34,192 bases of DNA, taken from NCBI GenBank assembly GCA_910588595.1, contig CAJUQU010000008.1, positions 1 through 34,192 on the forward strand. Reading direction: 5' to 3'. The DNA comes from an uncultured Lachnospiraceae bacterium. Lineage in GTDB: Bacteria > Bacillota_A > Clostridia > Lachnospirales > Lachnospiraceae. Shown in pieces: positions 1 through 7,300 of this stretch. The translations under genes and the position numbers were made by a program. How positions within the stretch are numbered: position 1 is the stretch's first letter; every line of letters starts with the position of its first letter. A model generated the notes under the pieces. The model was given only the letters and a program-made list of their open reading frames with translations, did not search any database and was not told the DNA's origin.

Positions 1-71
1 ATCCTGCTTGTATGCCCGTAAATCAAGGCTTTTTTGAGATAATCAACCATTTTTACAGTAAAAAGAAGTGA

Positions 72-133
72 GGAACTGTTAACGAATTGCGCATGACAAG
101 ATGCAGCGTCCCTGATACAGATAAAACAGTTCC
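72..133. promoter_or_regulatory. Inverted repeat upstream of the LacI-type gene
   Basis: The 9-bp arms GGAACTGTT (72-80) and AACAGTTCC (125-133) are perfect inverted copies 44 bp apart, just before the ribosome site (GAGG near 139) of the regulator gene. A LacI protein could bind here to control itself, but the wide spacing is unusual for one dimer site. The core AACAGTTC also ends the palindromic element at 3171-3326, so this may instead be a repeat remnant. No good sigma-A promoter is visible in 1-150. Confidence 0.3.
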
Positions 134-150
134 CAAAGAGGACGGGTACA

Positions 151-1140
151 ATGAACATCAAGGAGATCGCGAAGCGGGCAGGTGTATCCAGCGCGGCTGT
201 CTCACGCTATTTTAACAACGGTTATATATCAGTGGAAAAACAGGAGGCGATCCGCAAGGTTGTGGAGGAGACGGGGTATCGTCCGTCCATCCAGGCGCAG
301 ACACTTCGGACCAAGAGGACCAGGATGATCGGCGTGATCGTGCCCAAAGTCGCCTCCGCATCGATCGGCAGGATCGTGGAGGGGATCCTCTCGGTATTGA
401 ACGAAAGTGAATATCAGATGCTCCTCGCAGTCACCCAGAACGATCCGAAGAAGGAAGTAGAGTATCTGACTGCTTTTGACGAGAAACAGGTGGACGGTGT
501 GATCTTGGCTGCGACAGTGTTCACGGCGGAGCACAGGCGCGTGCTGAAAGGGCTGTCTGTCCCGGTCGTGATCGTGGGACAGCACCTGTCCGGGTACTGC
601 TGCATCTACCATGACGACTATCATGCCACTTATGATCTCACGAGGCTGTTTTTGGAAAAGGGAAGGAGAAATCTGGGGTATCTGAGCGCGATGCAGCAGG
701 ACAAGGCGGCTGGTGAGGCAAGATACAGGGGATTTTGCGATGCAGTGTGCGGCATGGGATGCGAAGAGCTGGCAAAACACTATGTGACAGCGGGATTTTC
801 GGTTGCCTCGGGATATGAGAAAACCGGGGAACTGCTGAAAAAATATGATGATCTGGACGGGCTGATCTGCGCGACGGACGCGATGGCAGTCGGAGCGATG
901 CAGTATCTCAGGGAGCACGGGATCAACGTGCCGGAGCGGATACTGGTCGCAGGGCATGGCGATTCTGAGCTTGCGCGGGTGACAGTGCCTCCCCTCGTGA
1001 CAGTCCACTACTTCTACGAGAAGAGCGGTGAACTTGCCGTCTCGATGCTGATGAACCAGCTGCGCCATGAGGAGGATGCCGTCAAGGAAGTGAAGCTTGG
1101 GTATCATCTTGTTGAAATGCAGGACAGCAGGAAAGGGTAG
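151..1140 (+). CDS. LacI/GalR family transcriptional regulator
   Basis: This 329-aa protein has the usual length and layout of a LacI/GalR sugar-responsive regulator. Residues 1-50 form the DNA-binding head: NIKEIAKRAGVSSAAVSRYF is the classic LacI helix-turn-helix, followed by the hinge region (TGYRPSIQAQTLRT). The rest is a periplasmic-binding-protein-like sugar domain, starting at MIGVIVPKV and ending in the usual region around HGDSELARVTVPPLVTV. The ATG has a purine-rich ribosome site (GAGGACGG) eight to ten bases upstream. The effector cannot be told from sequence; the next plus-strand gene is a 1-phosphofructokinase, so fructose or another sugar phosphate is a reasonable guess. The gene ends at a bidirectional terminator shared with the convergent acetyltransferase gene. 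Family assignment is firm; regulon and ligand are unknown. Confidence 0.93.
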   Translation: MNIKEIAKRAGVSSAAVSRYFNNGYISVEKQEAIRKVVEETGYRPSIQAQTLRTKRTRMIGVIVPKVASASIGRIVEGILSVLNESEYQMLLAVTQNDPKKEVEYLTAFDEKQVDGVILAATVFTAEHRRVLKGLSVPVVIVGQHLSGYCCIYHDDYHATYDLTRLFLEKGRRNLGYLSAMQQDKAAGEARYRGFCDAVCGMGCEELAKHYVTAGFSVASGYEKTGELLKKYDDLDGLICATDAMAVGAMQYLREHGINVPERILVAGHGDSELARVTVPPLVTVHYFYEKSGELAVSMLMNQLRHEEDAVKEVKLGYHLVEMQDSRKG

Positions 1141-1164
1141 AAGGATCCTGTTCACATAGAGAGT

Positions 1165-1203
1165 AAAAGCTGCCGACGTTATCGGATAACGCCGGCAGCT
1201 TTT
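1165..1203. terminator. Bidirectional intrinsic terminator
   Basis: AAAAGCTGCCG (1165-1175) pairs with CGGCAGCTTTT (1193-1203); the stem continues with CGTTAT/ATAACG and a 3-nt loop. A-runs and T-runs on both sides let it work in both directions between the convergent LacI and GNAT genes. The last codons of the GNAT gene lie inside this hairpin. Confidence 0.9.
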
Positions 1204-1775
1204 GTCGTGCACGGAGTACGGATCTGCTCAAAATCCTCTCGGAGGACCGCGTACTGGGCAGTATCGATAAAGGCACCGTTTTTATAGTACTTTTGCCGGG
1301 CGATCCCCTCGAACTGCATACCACATTTCATCAGAACATGCTCGGAAGCCGTATTTCCGGCAAAGACTTCCGCCTGGACGCGGTTTAAGCCTATTTCATA
1401 AAATGCGTACGCCAGCACAGCACGGAGAACTTCTGTCATGATCCCCATGCCCCAATGATCCGGCGAGAGCATATAGCATGTATCGGACATAAAGCAGGAC
1501 GCTTCCAGATTTCCCAGGTTGATCGTTCCGATGAGCGCTCCGGTTTGCTTCCATTCGATCACCCAATGAAAGTAAGCATCGGATTCATAATTTTGTGACC
1601 ATCCAAGCACTTTTTCCCTGTAGACCTCGATATCTTCAATGGGGTCAAACGGAAAATATCGGCATACGGATTCATGTTTTGCCCAGTTCTCGAACATATT
1701 TTTATAATCTTCGGGGCGGATCCTTCGCAACAGGCACCGCTGTGTTTCTATGTTTTGTGTTCCGATCATGTTCAT
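1179..1775 (-). CDS. GNAT family N-acetyltransferase (RimJ/RimL type)
   Basis: This 198-aa protein is typical in length for the RimJ/RimL branch of the GNAT superfamily, which transfers acetyl from acetyl-CoA to an amine (protein N-termini, small molecules or antibiotics). It opens with IETQRCLLRRIRPEDYKNMFENWA, the usual first strand and helix, has HWVIEWKQTGALIGTINLG in the central strands, and carries the acetyl-CoA pyrophosphate-binding stretch as SPDHWGMGIMTEVLRAVLAYAF (W/GxGxxTE form). The conserved NxxSxxVLxKxG-like motif appears as GNTASEHVLMKCGMQFEG. The ATG at 1775 has AGGAGA five bases upstream on the minus strand. Its substrate cannot be predicted. It stands alone, convergent with the LacI gene and ending inside their shared terminator. 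Confidence 0.9.
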   Translation of the reverse strand: MNMIGTQNIETQRCLLRRIRPEDYKNMFENWAKHESVCRYFPFDPIEDIEVYREKVLGWSQNYESDAYFHWVIEWKQTGALIGTINLGNLEASCFMSDTCYMLSPDHWGMGIMTEVLRAVLAYAFYEIGLNRVQAEVFAGNTASEHVLMKCGMQFEGIARQKYYKNGAFIDTAQYAVLREDFEQIRTPCTTKAAGVIR

Positions 1776-2135
1776 AACAATCTCCTCTCGATCACGGCTG
1801 GTGCGCCAAACGGGCAGGCATATAGAGACCGCAGGCGCGGACAGCGCACGCTTGGTCCTTTTCCGCTCCAGTCTAATCCGGCATTTATTGCGGCAAACTT
1901 GAAATCGAGTAGAGGAATGTGCCGTGTGCCGCCTTGCGGCTTAGTTCCTCTGCACGGGGCTGCGCATAAAAAGGGGGCTGTCAGATCAGCCTTGGCATTT
2001 TGTGCTGCAGGTGGGATATGATATTTTTGCTCCCTTGTAAACAAATATACAAGTTTAATATACTACAAGTGTCTGCTTTGTTCAAGTGCATTTTCGCGGG
2101 TGCAACGGTTTTTTGATTTCATACAAAAGTAATCG
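1776..2135. other. Long non-coding region with hairpins
   Basis: No convincing gene lies between the acetyltransferase start and the fruK promoter. The stretch 1911-1951 folds into a two-part hairpin: AGAGGAA (1911-1917) pairs with TTCCTCT (1945-1951), and GCCGC (1928-1932) pairs with GCGGC (1936-1940). Open frames crossing it lack ribosome sites and look spurious. The hairpin-rich, GC-rich composition next to the AT-rich fruK promoter resembles an intergenic repeat element, but no second copy was found in this window. Confidence 0.4.
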
Positions 2136-2164
2136 TTGAACAAGCTGCATAAAGTGAGTAAAAT
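2136..2164 (+). promoter_or_regulatory. Sigma-A-type promoter for fruK
   Basis: TTGAAC (2136-2141), a 17-bp spacer and TAAAAT (2159-2164) form a good housekeeping promoter 44 bp before the 1-phosphofructokinase start. The ribosome site is AGGAGG at 2193-2198. Confidence 0.65.
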
Positions 2165-2207
2165 AGAGAGAGGATATGCTGTTTGAACATTTAGGAGGAG
2201 AGGGAGT

Positions 2208-3116
2208 ATGATCTATACAGTGACATTTAATCCTTCACTGGATTATATCGTGTCCATGAACGGCTTTGAGATGGGAAAGACCAACCGTACCATTGGTGAA
2301 CAAATGTTTATTGGCGGCAAGGGGATCAACGTGTCGATCGTGTTGCGCAATCTGGGCATCGAGAACACCGCGCTTGGATTTACGGCGGGTTTCACCGGAG
2401 AACAGATCGAGCGCGAAGTGCGAGAGATGGGGCTGCTTGCGGATTTTATCCGGATTGAGAAAGGGTTTTCACGCATCAATGTCAAGCTGAAAGACTACGA
2501 TGGCACAGAGATCAACGGCATGGGACCGGAAATCAGCGAGATACATGTGAATGAGCTGTACAGGAAGCTGGACTGTCTCAGGGCGGGCGATGTCCTTGTT
2601 CTTGCGGGCAGCATTCCCAGGAGCCTGCCGGATTCTGTCTACAGCGATATTCTGCGGCGGCTGCAAGGGAGAGGTGTGCTGTTTGTCGTGGACGCGACGG
2701 GAGAGCTGCTGATGAATGTACTGCAGTTTGAGCCGTTTCTGATCAAGCCGAACAACCATGAGCTGGGGGAAATCTTTGACGTGACACTGACTGCCAGATC
2801 GGATGTGGTCCCATATGCGAGGCGTCTTCAGGAGAGAGGTGCCAGAAATGTGCTGGTGTCCATGTCGGGGCAGGGGGCAGTCCTTGTGGACGAGACAGGT
2901 GCCGTGCACATGCTCGCGGCGCCGGAGGGAAGGCTGGTCAACGCGGTGGGCGCCGGGGATTCCATGGTTGCCGGCTTTGTCGCCGGCTGGACGAGGAAGC
3001 AGGACTATGACTATGCGTTCCGCATGGGGATCTCGGCGGGGAGCGCGAGTGCTTTTTCCGAAATGCTGGCGACAAGGGAAGAGATCGAACACATTTTCAC
3101 AGATTTGGAGGACTAA
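2208..3116 (+). CDS. fruK: 1-phosphofructokinase (PfkB family)
   Basis: This 302-aa enzyme belongs to the PfkB sugar kinase family and most resembles FruK, which phosphorylates fructose 1-phosphate with ATP to fructose 1,6-bisphosphate in the cytoplasm. The N-terminus shows TVTFNPSLDYIV and the PfkB signature GGKGINVSIVLRNLG (from residue 36). The C-terminal PfkB signature VNAVGAGDSMVAGFVAG (about residues 244-260) contains the anion hole and the catalytic Asp of GAGD. The length fits the family (about 300 aa). The close relative tagatose-6-phosphate kinase (LacC) cannot be fully excluded. The ATG has AGGAGG nine bases upstream and a clear promoter. No fructose PTS gene is adjacent; the nearby LacI regulator is the only possible regulatory partner seen. 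Confidence 0.88.
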   Translation: MIYTVTFNPSLDYIVSMNGFEMGKTNRTIGEQMFIGGKGINVSIVLRNLGIENTALGFTAGFTGEQIEREVREMGLLADFIRIEKGFSRINVKLKDYDGTEINGMGPEISEIHVNELYRKLDCLRAGDVLVLAGSIPRSLPDSVYSDILRRLQGRGVLFVVDATGELLMNVLQFEPFLIKPNNHELGEIFDVTLTARSDVVPYARRLQERGARNVLVSMSGQGAVLVDETGAVHMLAAPEGRLVNAVGAGDSMVAGFVAGWTRKQDYDYAFRMGISAGSASAFSEMLATREEIEHIFTDLED

Positions 3117-3170
3117 ACACAGTTATGGCAGGCAAAAAGGCAGCTGCCACGAATGAAAGGTTTGTGCGAG

Positions 3171-3326
3171 TAACAGTTCAGCCCAGGACTTCGCACTGCG
3201 CTGCGAAGTCCGTGAGAAAGCATAGCGGCTTAGATGCATCAAGCCACGGCGCGTGGCTTTGACATCCGCGAAGCGGTTTTTGCATGGCTTGATGCCTGAA
3301 ACAGGAAACCGAAGGCTGAACTGTTA
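3171..3326. repeat. 156-bp palindromic element with 13-bp terminal inverted repeats
   Basis: TAACAGTTCAGCC (3171-3183) and GGCTGAACTGTTA (3314-3326) are perfect inverted ends. Inside are three more stems: GGACTTCGCA/TGCGAAGTCC (3186-3195 with 3202-3211), GCATCAAGCCA/TGGCTTGATGC (3236-3246 with 3285-3295), which competes with AAGCCAC/GTGGCTT (3241-3247 with 3253-3259), and CCGC/GCGG (3266-3269 with 3273-3276). No transposase is encoded. It looks like a small non-autonomous mobile element (MITE) or a structured RNA. One end recurs, inverted, at 29538-29563. No clear target duplication is seen. Confidence 0.75.
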
Positions 3327-3355
3327 TGCGTGCGATCGGTCAGCAGGGGACTGTC

Positions 3356-3407
3356 TTGACTTTTTAGAGGAATATTGTTAATCTATTATAAAATATAGGT
3401 TAACATT
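3356..3407 (+). promoter_or_regulatory. bioB promoter with BirA-type biotin operator
   Basis: A promoter TTGACT (3356-3361), 17-bp spacer, TAATCT (3379-3384) precedes bioB. Over its -10 box lies an imperfect palindrome: ATTGTTAATC (3374-3383), a 14-bp gap, and GGTTAACATT (3398-3407). The arms match as inverted repeats at 8 of 10 positions. This spacing and the GTTAA cores fit the known operator of the bifunctional biotin repressor/ligase BirA, so bioB is probably shut off when biotin is plentiful. Confidence 0.75.
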
Positions 3408-3421
3408 GGGGGATAAAAGAT

Positions 3422-4396
3422 ATGAGTTACACAGAGGAATTAAAGCAAAAGATATATGCCGGCGGGGACATAACAAAAAGTGAGGCACTGGCACTTGTGA
3501 ATGAACCGTTAGAGAGACTGTGTGCTGCGGCTGACGAAATCAGGGAAAAGATGTGCGGGAACCGGTTTGATATGTGCACCATAGTAAACGGTAAGTGCGG
3601 GCGGTGTTCGGAGGATTGCAGATATTGTGCCCAGAGTGTCCATTACCATACAAGCTGTCAGGAAGCGTACGCTCTTTTGCCAACAGAGAAACTGTTGGAG
3701 GGAGCCAGATATAACAGGGAACAGGGGGTACTGCGATATTCCATCGTCACATCAGGAAGGTGCCTGAGCGATGAGGAGGTCGACCGTGCCTGCGAGAGTA
3801 TCCGTGAGATCCGCAGACAGACCGACATTGAAGTCTGCGTTTCCTTTGGGCTTTTGGGGGAAGCACAATTTCGGAAGATCAAGGAAGCAGGTGCATCGAG
3901 AGCACACTGCAACCTTGAGTCCTCGAGAAATTATTTTCCCCAAGTCTGTACGACACACACTTATGATGAGAAGATCGCGGCGCTGAAGGCGGCAGAGCGC
4001 GCAGGGTTGAGCATATGTTCGGGCGGTATCATAGGGCTGGGGGAGACGATGGAGGACAGGATCGATATGGTATTGACAGCAAGGGAACTCGGAGTGAGAT
4101 CGGTTCCTGTCAATCTCCTGAATCCCATCGCGGGAACACCGTACGAAAATAATAGAATCCTTACAAACGATGAGTTCTGCCGCGTTGTTGCCATATTCCG
4201 CTTTATCATACCTGACGGGGATATCCGGCTTGCCGGGGGGCGTGGCCTTCTGGGGGACAAGGGGGAGAAGTGCTTTGGGAGCGGGGCAAATGCTGCGATA
4301 TCGGGCGACATGCTCACGACGCATGGCATTACAACTGCAGCGGATATCACATTAGTGAAAAAAATGGGGTATGAAGTGAGATTATATGATTTTTAG
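3422..4396 (+). CDS. bioB: Biotin synthase (radical SAM)
   Basis: This 324-aa protein is a biotin synthase, the radical SAM enzyme that inserts sulfur into dethiobiotin in the last step of biotin synthesis. The [4Fe-4S] cluster motif is CSEDCRYC (Cys62, Cys66, Cys69), flanked by the BioB-typical KCGRCSEDCRYCAQS. Later family blocks are present: IEVCVSFGLL and GLSICSGGIIGLGET carry the cysteines expected for the auxiliary FeS cluster, PVNLLNPIAGTP is the standard BioB loop, and IRLAGGRG holds the expected Arg. The length matches the family. A run of G's (TGGGGGAT) precedes the ATG as ribosome site. It stands alone with its own BirA-regulated promoter; no bioA, bioD or bioF lies nearby, so the cell may take up or make dethiobiotin elsewhere. 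Confidence 0.96.
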   Translation: MSYTEELKQKIYAGGDITKSEALALVNEPLERLCAAADEIREKMCGNRFDMCTIVNGKCGRCSEDCRYCAQSVHYHTSCQEAYALLPTEKLLEGARYNREQGVLRYSIVTSGRCLSDEEVDRACESIREIRRQTDIEVCVSFGLLGEAQFRKIKEAGASRAHCNLESSRNYFPQVCTTHTYDEKIAALKAAERAGLSICSGGIIGLGETMEDRIDMVLTARELGVRSVPVNLLNPIAGTPYENNRILTNDEFCRVVAIFRFIIPDGDIRLAGGRGLLGDKGEKCFGSGANAAISGDMLTTHGITTAADITLVKKMGYEVRLYDF

Positions 4397-4487
4397 ATGA
4401 AATTTAGAGTCAAATATGCTATTATAACAGTAGAAAAAAGTAAAAAGAGTACTTTATAGAATTTTAATAATTTTTTATGCAACATTT

Positions 4488-4515
4488 TTGCACCCCGGAG
4501 CGTCTAATATATAGA
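4488..4515 (+). promoter_or_regulatory. Possible promoter for the amidase gene
   Basis: TTGCAC (4488-4493) and TATAGA (4510-4515) with a 16-bp spacer lie in the AT-rich gap between bioB and the amidase gene. No clear terminator follows bioB. This is the best match in the gap, but weak. Confidence 0.35.
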
Positions 4516-4597
4516 TAGCTCAAATTATAAGTTGGAAACTGTAAGCATGTTTCTTGGACACGACAGATAAAAGATTATTGTGATGGGAGAAATACTT

Positions 4598-5719
4598 ATG
4601 GGGAATCAGGCACGGCAGACTCAGGAACTGGAGCTGTGGCAGGTGGTAAGTTCGACTGGAGGTGTTCGCACCAGACAGACAAGAACAAGAAGAGCTGGCA
4701 CGCACACCAGAGCTGGTATGCAAAGAAGGGGAAATGTATCAGGATACGGTAGGGCAAGGACAGGAAATGGAAACGCAGCGGGTACAGTCAGGGCGAGGAG
4801 CGCAAGGACAAAGAACACGGCAAAAGCAGATACAGTAAATCTGAGGAGAGCAGGTATCGTCAGGACAGAGTATGCGAGAAAACGGGTAAGTGCAGTCAGG
4901 ACAGAGTATGCAGGAAGCCGGGCAAGTGCAGTCAGGGCAGAATATGCGAGACAAGCCGGTGTGGTTAGAACATCAGTTCCGAGATCAGCTAGGACTGCAG
5001 GCGCAGGTGCGCAGGCGTTGAGAAAAGAAACAAAAAGAAAAGCGGGAAAACGCTCCCGAACCAGTCAGATTTTTGCTTTTGCATGGATCTTGTTAATGTG
5101 TGCGTCCATATTTTTTATGGGAAAGATTTTTGCTCAAAGTACACAGAAAAGTCCTCAATTAAAAGTGGAGAAACCGCCGGAATCAGATATTTCAGAAGAA
5201 ATAGCAGTTGTGGATGACACGCGGCGGGAGCCTGATATCCGGAAAGATTTCCTCACGATCAGTGAATATAACCGACCAGGAACAAAACTTTCCTGTGTGA
5301 AGAATATATTTGTTCACTATACAGCCAACCCAAAAACGTCAGCGGAACAGAATAGAAGTTATTTCGAAAATCTGGGTCAGACACATGAGCGGGCAGCAAG
5401 CGCACACTTTATCATAGGCTATGAGGGTGAGATCATACAGTGCATTCCGCTGGAGGAGGAAGCCTATGCCGTAGTGGAGCGCAACGGCGATTCTGTTTCA
5501 ATAGAGTGCTGTTATTTGTCGGCGGATGGTTCTTTCACACAGGAGACTTACGATTCGCTTGTTGAGATGCTTGCGTGGCTGTTAGATAAATATGATCTGG
5601 AACCGAAGGATATTTTGCGCCATTATGATTGTGGCGGAAAGTTATGTCCGCTCTATTATGTTGAGCATGAGGATGCATGGCAGAAACTGCTCGATGATGT
5701 GGCTCACTACATAATTTAG
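4598..5719 (+). CDS. Membrane-anchored N-acetylmuramoyl-L-alanine amidase (Amidase_2/PGRP fold)
   Basis: The last 130 residues form an Amidase_2 (T7-lysozyme/PGRP-like) zinc amidase, which cuts the bond between MurNAc and L-Ala in peptidoglycan. The expected zinc ligands are visible: His in FVHYTA (about residue 243), His in LRHYDCGGK (about 341) and Cys in LCPLYY (about 349). A membrane segment (IFAFAWILLMCASIFFMGKIF, about residues 157-177) places this domain outside the cell. The first 155 residues are cytoplasmic, strongly basic (Arg-rich) and include a 12-residue repeat. I chose ATG 4598 because GGGAGA sits seven bases upstream; the frame is open to GTG 4580 and ATG 4583, which lack a good site. 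The enzyme domain is clear. The role of the basic tail is unknown; binding nucleic acid or acidic membrane is a guess. Confidence 0.85.
   Translation: MGNQARQTQELELWQVVSSTGGVRTRQTRTRRAGTHTRAGMQRRGNVSGYGRARTGNGNAAGTVRARSARTKNTAKADTVNLRRAGIVRTEYARKRVSAVRTEYAGSRASAVRAEYARQAGVVRTSVPRSARTAGAGAQALRKETKRKAGKRSRTSQIFAFAWILLMCASIFFMGKIFAQSTQKSPQLKVEKPPESDISEEIAVVDDTRREPDIRKDFLTISEYNRPGTKLSCVKNIFVHYTANPKTSAEQNRSYFENLGQTHERAASAHFIIGYEGEIIQCIPLEEEAYAVVERNGDSVSIECCYLSADGSFTQETYDSLVEMLAWLLDKYDLEPKDILRHYDCGGKLCPLYYVEHEDAWQKLLDDVAHYII
4859..4966 (+). repeat. 36-bp tandem repeat in the amidase gene
   Basis: Units begin at 4859, 4895 and 4931 (GTCAGGACAGAGTATGC in the first two, GTCAGGGCAGAATATGC in the third), about 2.7 copies. 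Each encodes 12 residues of the type VRTEYARKRVSA. Copies differ by a few bases, so the array is not recent. Confidence 0.8.
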
Positions 5720-5766
5720 GTATAAATCTTCTATAGAGTAGGGGAATGTACTTCTCCGCAACTCAT

Positions 5767-5806
5767 AAAATACCACTGGGACATCAGGTTTTCCCAGTGG
5801 TATTTT
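5767..5806. terminator. Bidirectional intrinsic terminator
   Basis: AAAATACCACTGGG (5767-5780) pairs perfectly over 14 bp with CCCAGTGGTATTTT (5793-5806) around a 12-nt loop. It sits between the convergent amidase and CheX-CheY genes and can serve both. Confidence 0.93.
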
Positions 5807-5811
5807 ATTGA

Positions 5812-7122
5812 TTATGAGTCCGTGAGGCAGCTTTTCAGGCTGGTTATCACTTCCTGTGCATTAAATGGTTTTGTGAAGAATAACTCGGCGCCTTCCTTGA
5901 GCGCGTCCATGAGTTTGTCTTTCTGACCAGCGGCAGAAATCATGGCAACGATAGCCTCCGGATCGTATTCTTTGATCAGTTTCAACGCAGTCACACCGTC
6001 CATGACAGGCATTGTAATATCCAGAGTCACAATATCAGGCTCCAGATCCTTATATAATTCTACGCCCTCCTCACCGTTTGCCGCTTCACCGATCACTTGA
6101 TAGCCGTTTTCATTGAGCATCTTGATGAGGATCTTTCTGATCAGCGCTGAGTCGTCGATAACAAGAACAGTGGGGAGAGCCTTTGAGGTATCGATCTGCA
6201 GGTCTTCTTTTTTAAGGTTCAGGGCATGAGGTCTGTCCCCTGGAACAAATGCCGCATCTGTCGAGATGACCAGATCGAATTCGGAATCATCGATGTAAAT
6301 CGGCATATAGTACGCATTCCCGGATATCTGCTGGTTCAGATATACTTCCGGTGGAACCATTTCGATGAAAATATCATCATCGCTGAGAACAGAGTCATAG
6401 AGACCGTTGTTCAGGTTCGCAAATTCGCAGACGGCATCATAAACCTCGTCGCTGCTCGAGATCGTGACAGATTTTGCATAATTCTTGGCAAGCTTGATGA
6501 TCCCGTCCAGTTCGTTGGTGGCGCCAAAGCCGAGAAAAATATCAGAGTCACCGACAGATCTCTGACCGGCAAACATACTGTAGGAATACGTGGCTGCCTT
6601 TTTCATTCTGCCAAAATAGAAATTGTTGGTGACAAATCTTGTGAGGTTGCGCATTACCAGGCCTGCAAGATCTGTGATCGTCGTATCCCGCACTGTCGCA
6701 AAGAGAGGGATGATGGATTCGAAGTCATCCATTTTGACAGCCTCGAGTTCCTCATCTGTAAAACCGTTTGCCCGCTGGAACCCGTTGAGGTGCTCCGTGA
6801 CGGTCTCCATGGACAGACCAATGCGGTCAACCAGCAGCTGAAAGAATTTCATGGCTGTATTGCCTTGTTTGCTGAGCAGTTCGGACACTTGTTTTTCCGT
6901 CAGATACTGCATTTCGATCGCAATGTCACCAAAACGGCGGTCCTGCAGTGTCTGCTGGTGATTGATCTCGTCTGCCTGCACCTCTGTCAGCATACCTTCC
7001 GCGACAGCGATGGTTCCCAATTTGACGCGGGTTCTTTGTATTTCCGCCTGAAAGGAATCGCGCTGTTCGATCGTAATTACCGACTTTTCCAACAAATAGT
7101 TACTAAATAGCTGTATAAACAT
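5812..7122 (-). CDS. MshEN-like + CheX phosphatase + CheY receiver fusion
   Basis: This 436-aa soluble signalling protein has three parts. Residues 34-86 hold two 24-residue units (KLGTIAVAEGMLTEVQ... and RFGDIAIEMQYLTEKQ...) separated by exactly five residues, matching the tandem RLG-type motif of MshEN c-di-GMP-binding domains; some consensus positions differ (Ala and Asn for Leu in unit 1, Gln for Gly in unit 2). The middle is CheX/CheC-like: DAVCEFAN (about residue 226) fits the phosphatase motif D/S-x3-E-x2-N. The C-terminal 120 residues are a complete CheY receiver: VIDDS, phospho-acceptor Asp in VTLDITMP, Ser in AMISAAG, Lys in FFTKPF. The frame opens at GTG 7134, but that codon overlaps the ribosome site AGAGAGG, so ATG 7122 is the likely start. 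It lies divergent from the 141-aa unknown gene. A CheX that dephosphorylates its own receiver is inferred. Confidence 0.85.
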   Translation of the reverse strand: MFIQLFSNYLLEKSVITIEQRDSFQAEIQRTRVKLGTIAVAEGMLTEVQADEINHQQTLQDRRFGDIAIEMQYLTEKQVSELLSKQGNTAMKFFQLLVDRIGLSMETVTEHLNGFQRANGFTDEELEAVKMDDFESIIPLFATVRDTTITDLAGLVMRNLTRFVTNNFYFGRMKKAATYSYSMFAGQRSVGDSDIFLGFGATNELDGIIKLAKNYAKSVTISSSDEVYDAVCEFANLNNGLYDSVLSDDDIFIEMVPPEVYLNQQISGNAYYMPIYIDDSEFDLVISTDAAFVPGDRPHALNLKKEDLQIDTSKALPTVLVIDDSALIRKILIKMLNENGYQVIGEAANGEEGVELYKDLEPDIVTLDITMPVMDGVTALKLIKEYDPEAIVAMISAAGQKDKLMDALKEGAELFFTKPFNAQEVITSLKSCLTDS

Positions 7123-7300
7123 ATCAATCCGCACCTCTCTGCTTATTTTGTAAACTGGTACAAGAGTATTCTTTTTTTAATTTTACATAATTATTGAATG
7201 TTTCACAACCATTATTTTGCTATTTTGCTTTTTTTGTTATATTTCTACATTTTTGTCGGAAACTGTGATATGATAAAAAATGCTGCAAATAGGATATACG

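Noticed and set aside
229..1212. Long minus-strand open frame opposite the LacI gene, and similar long frames opposite other genes (for example 6226-7110 plus, 22421-23212 minus, 23541-24137 minus, 30007-30585 minus)
   Set aside because: They mirror real genes with clear domains, have no ribosome sites, and show His/Arg/Cys- or Ser-rich composition expected from antisense reading of GC-biased codons.
1772..2044. 90-codon minus-strand frame upstream of the acetyltransferase
   Set aside because: It lacks a ribosome site, has a Pro/Arg/Cys-rich composition typical of chance frames in GC-rich hairpin DNA, and overlaps the structured non-coding region.
3125..3262. Small open frame (45 codons, MAGKKAAATNERF...) after fruK
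   Set aside because: Two thirds of it lies inside the palindromic element, its ribosome site is too far away (GGAGG 13 bases upstream), and no family is recognised. It may be a gene start cut by the element, but this cannot be supported.
4544..4553. Recurrent GGAAACTGT before several genes (4545, 7258, 11529), like an ECF sigma -35 box
   Set aside because: No common -10 motif follows at a fixed distance, and other good promoters explain the genes at 7301 and 11581. Probably chance.
4858..4970. CRISPR array or other spaced repeat
   Set aside because: The repeat is contiguous, 36 bp, in frame inside the amidase gene, and has no spacers or cas genes nearby. No CRISPR, tRNA or rRNA was seen in the window.
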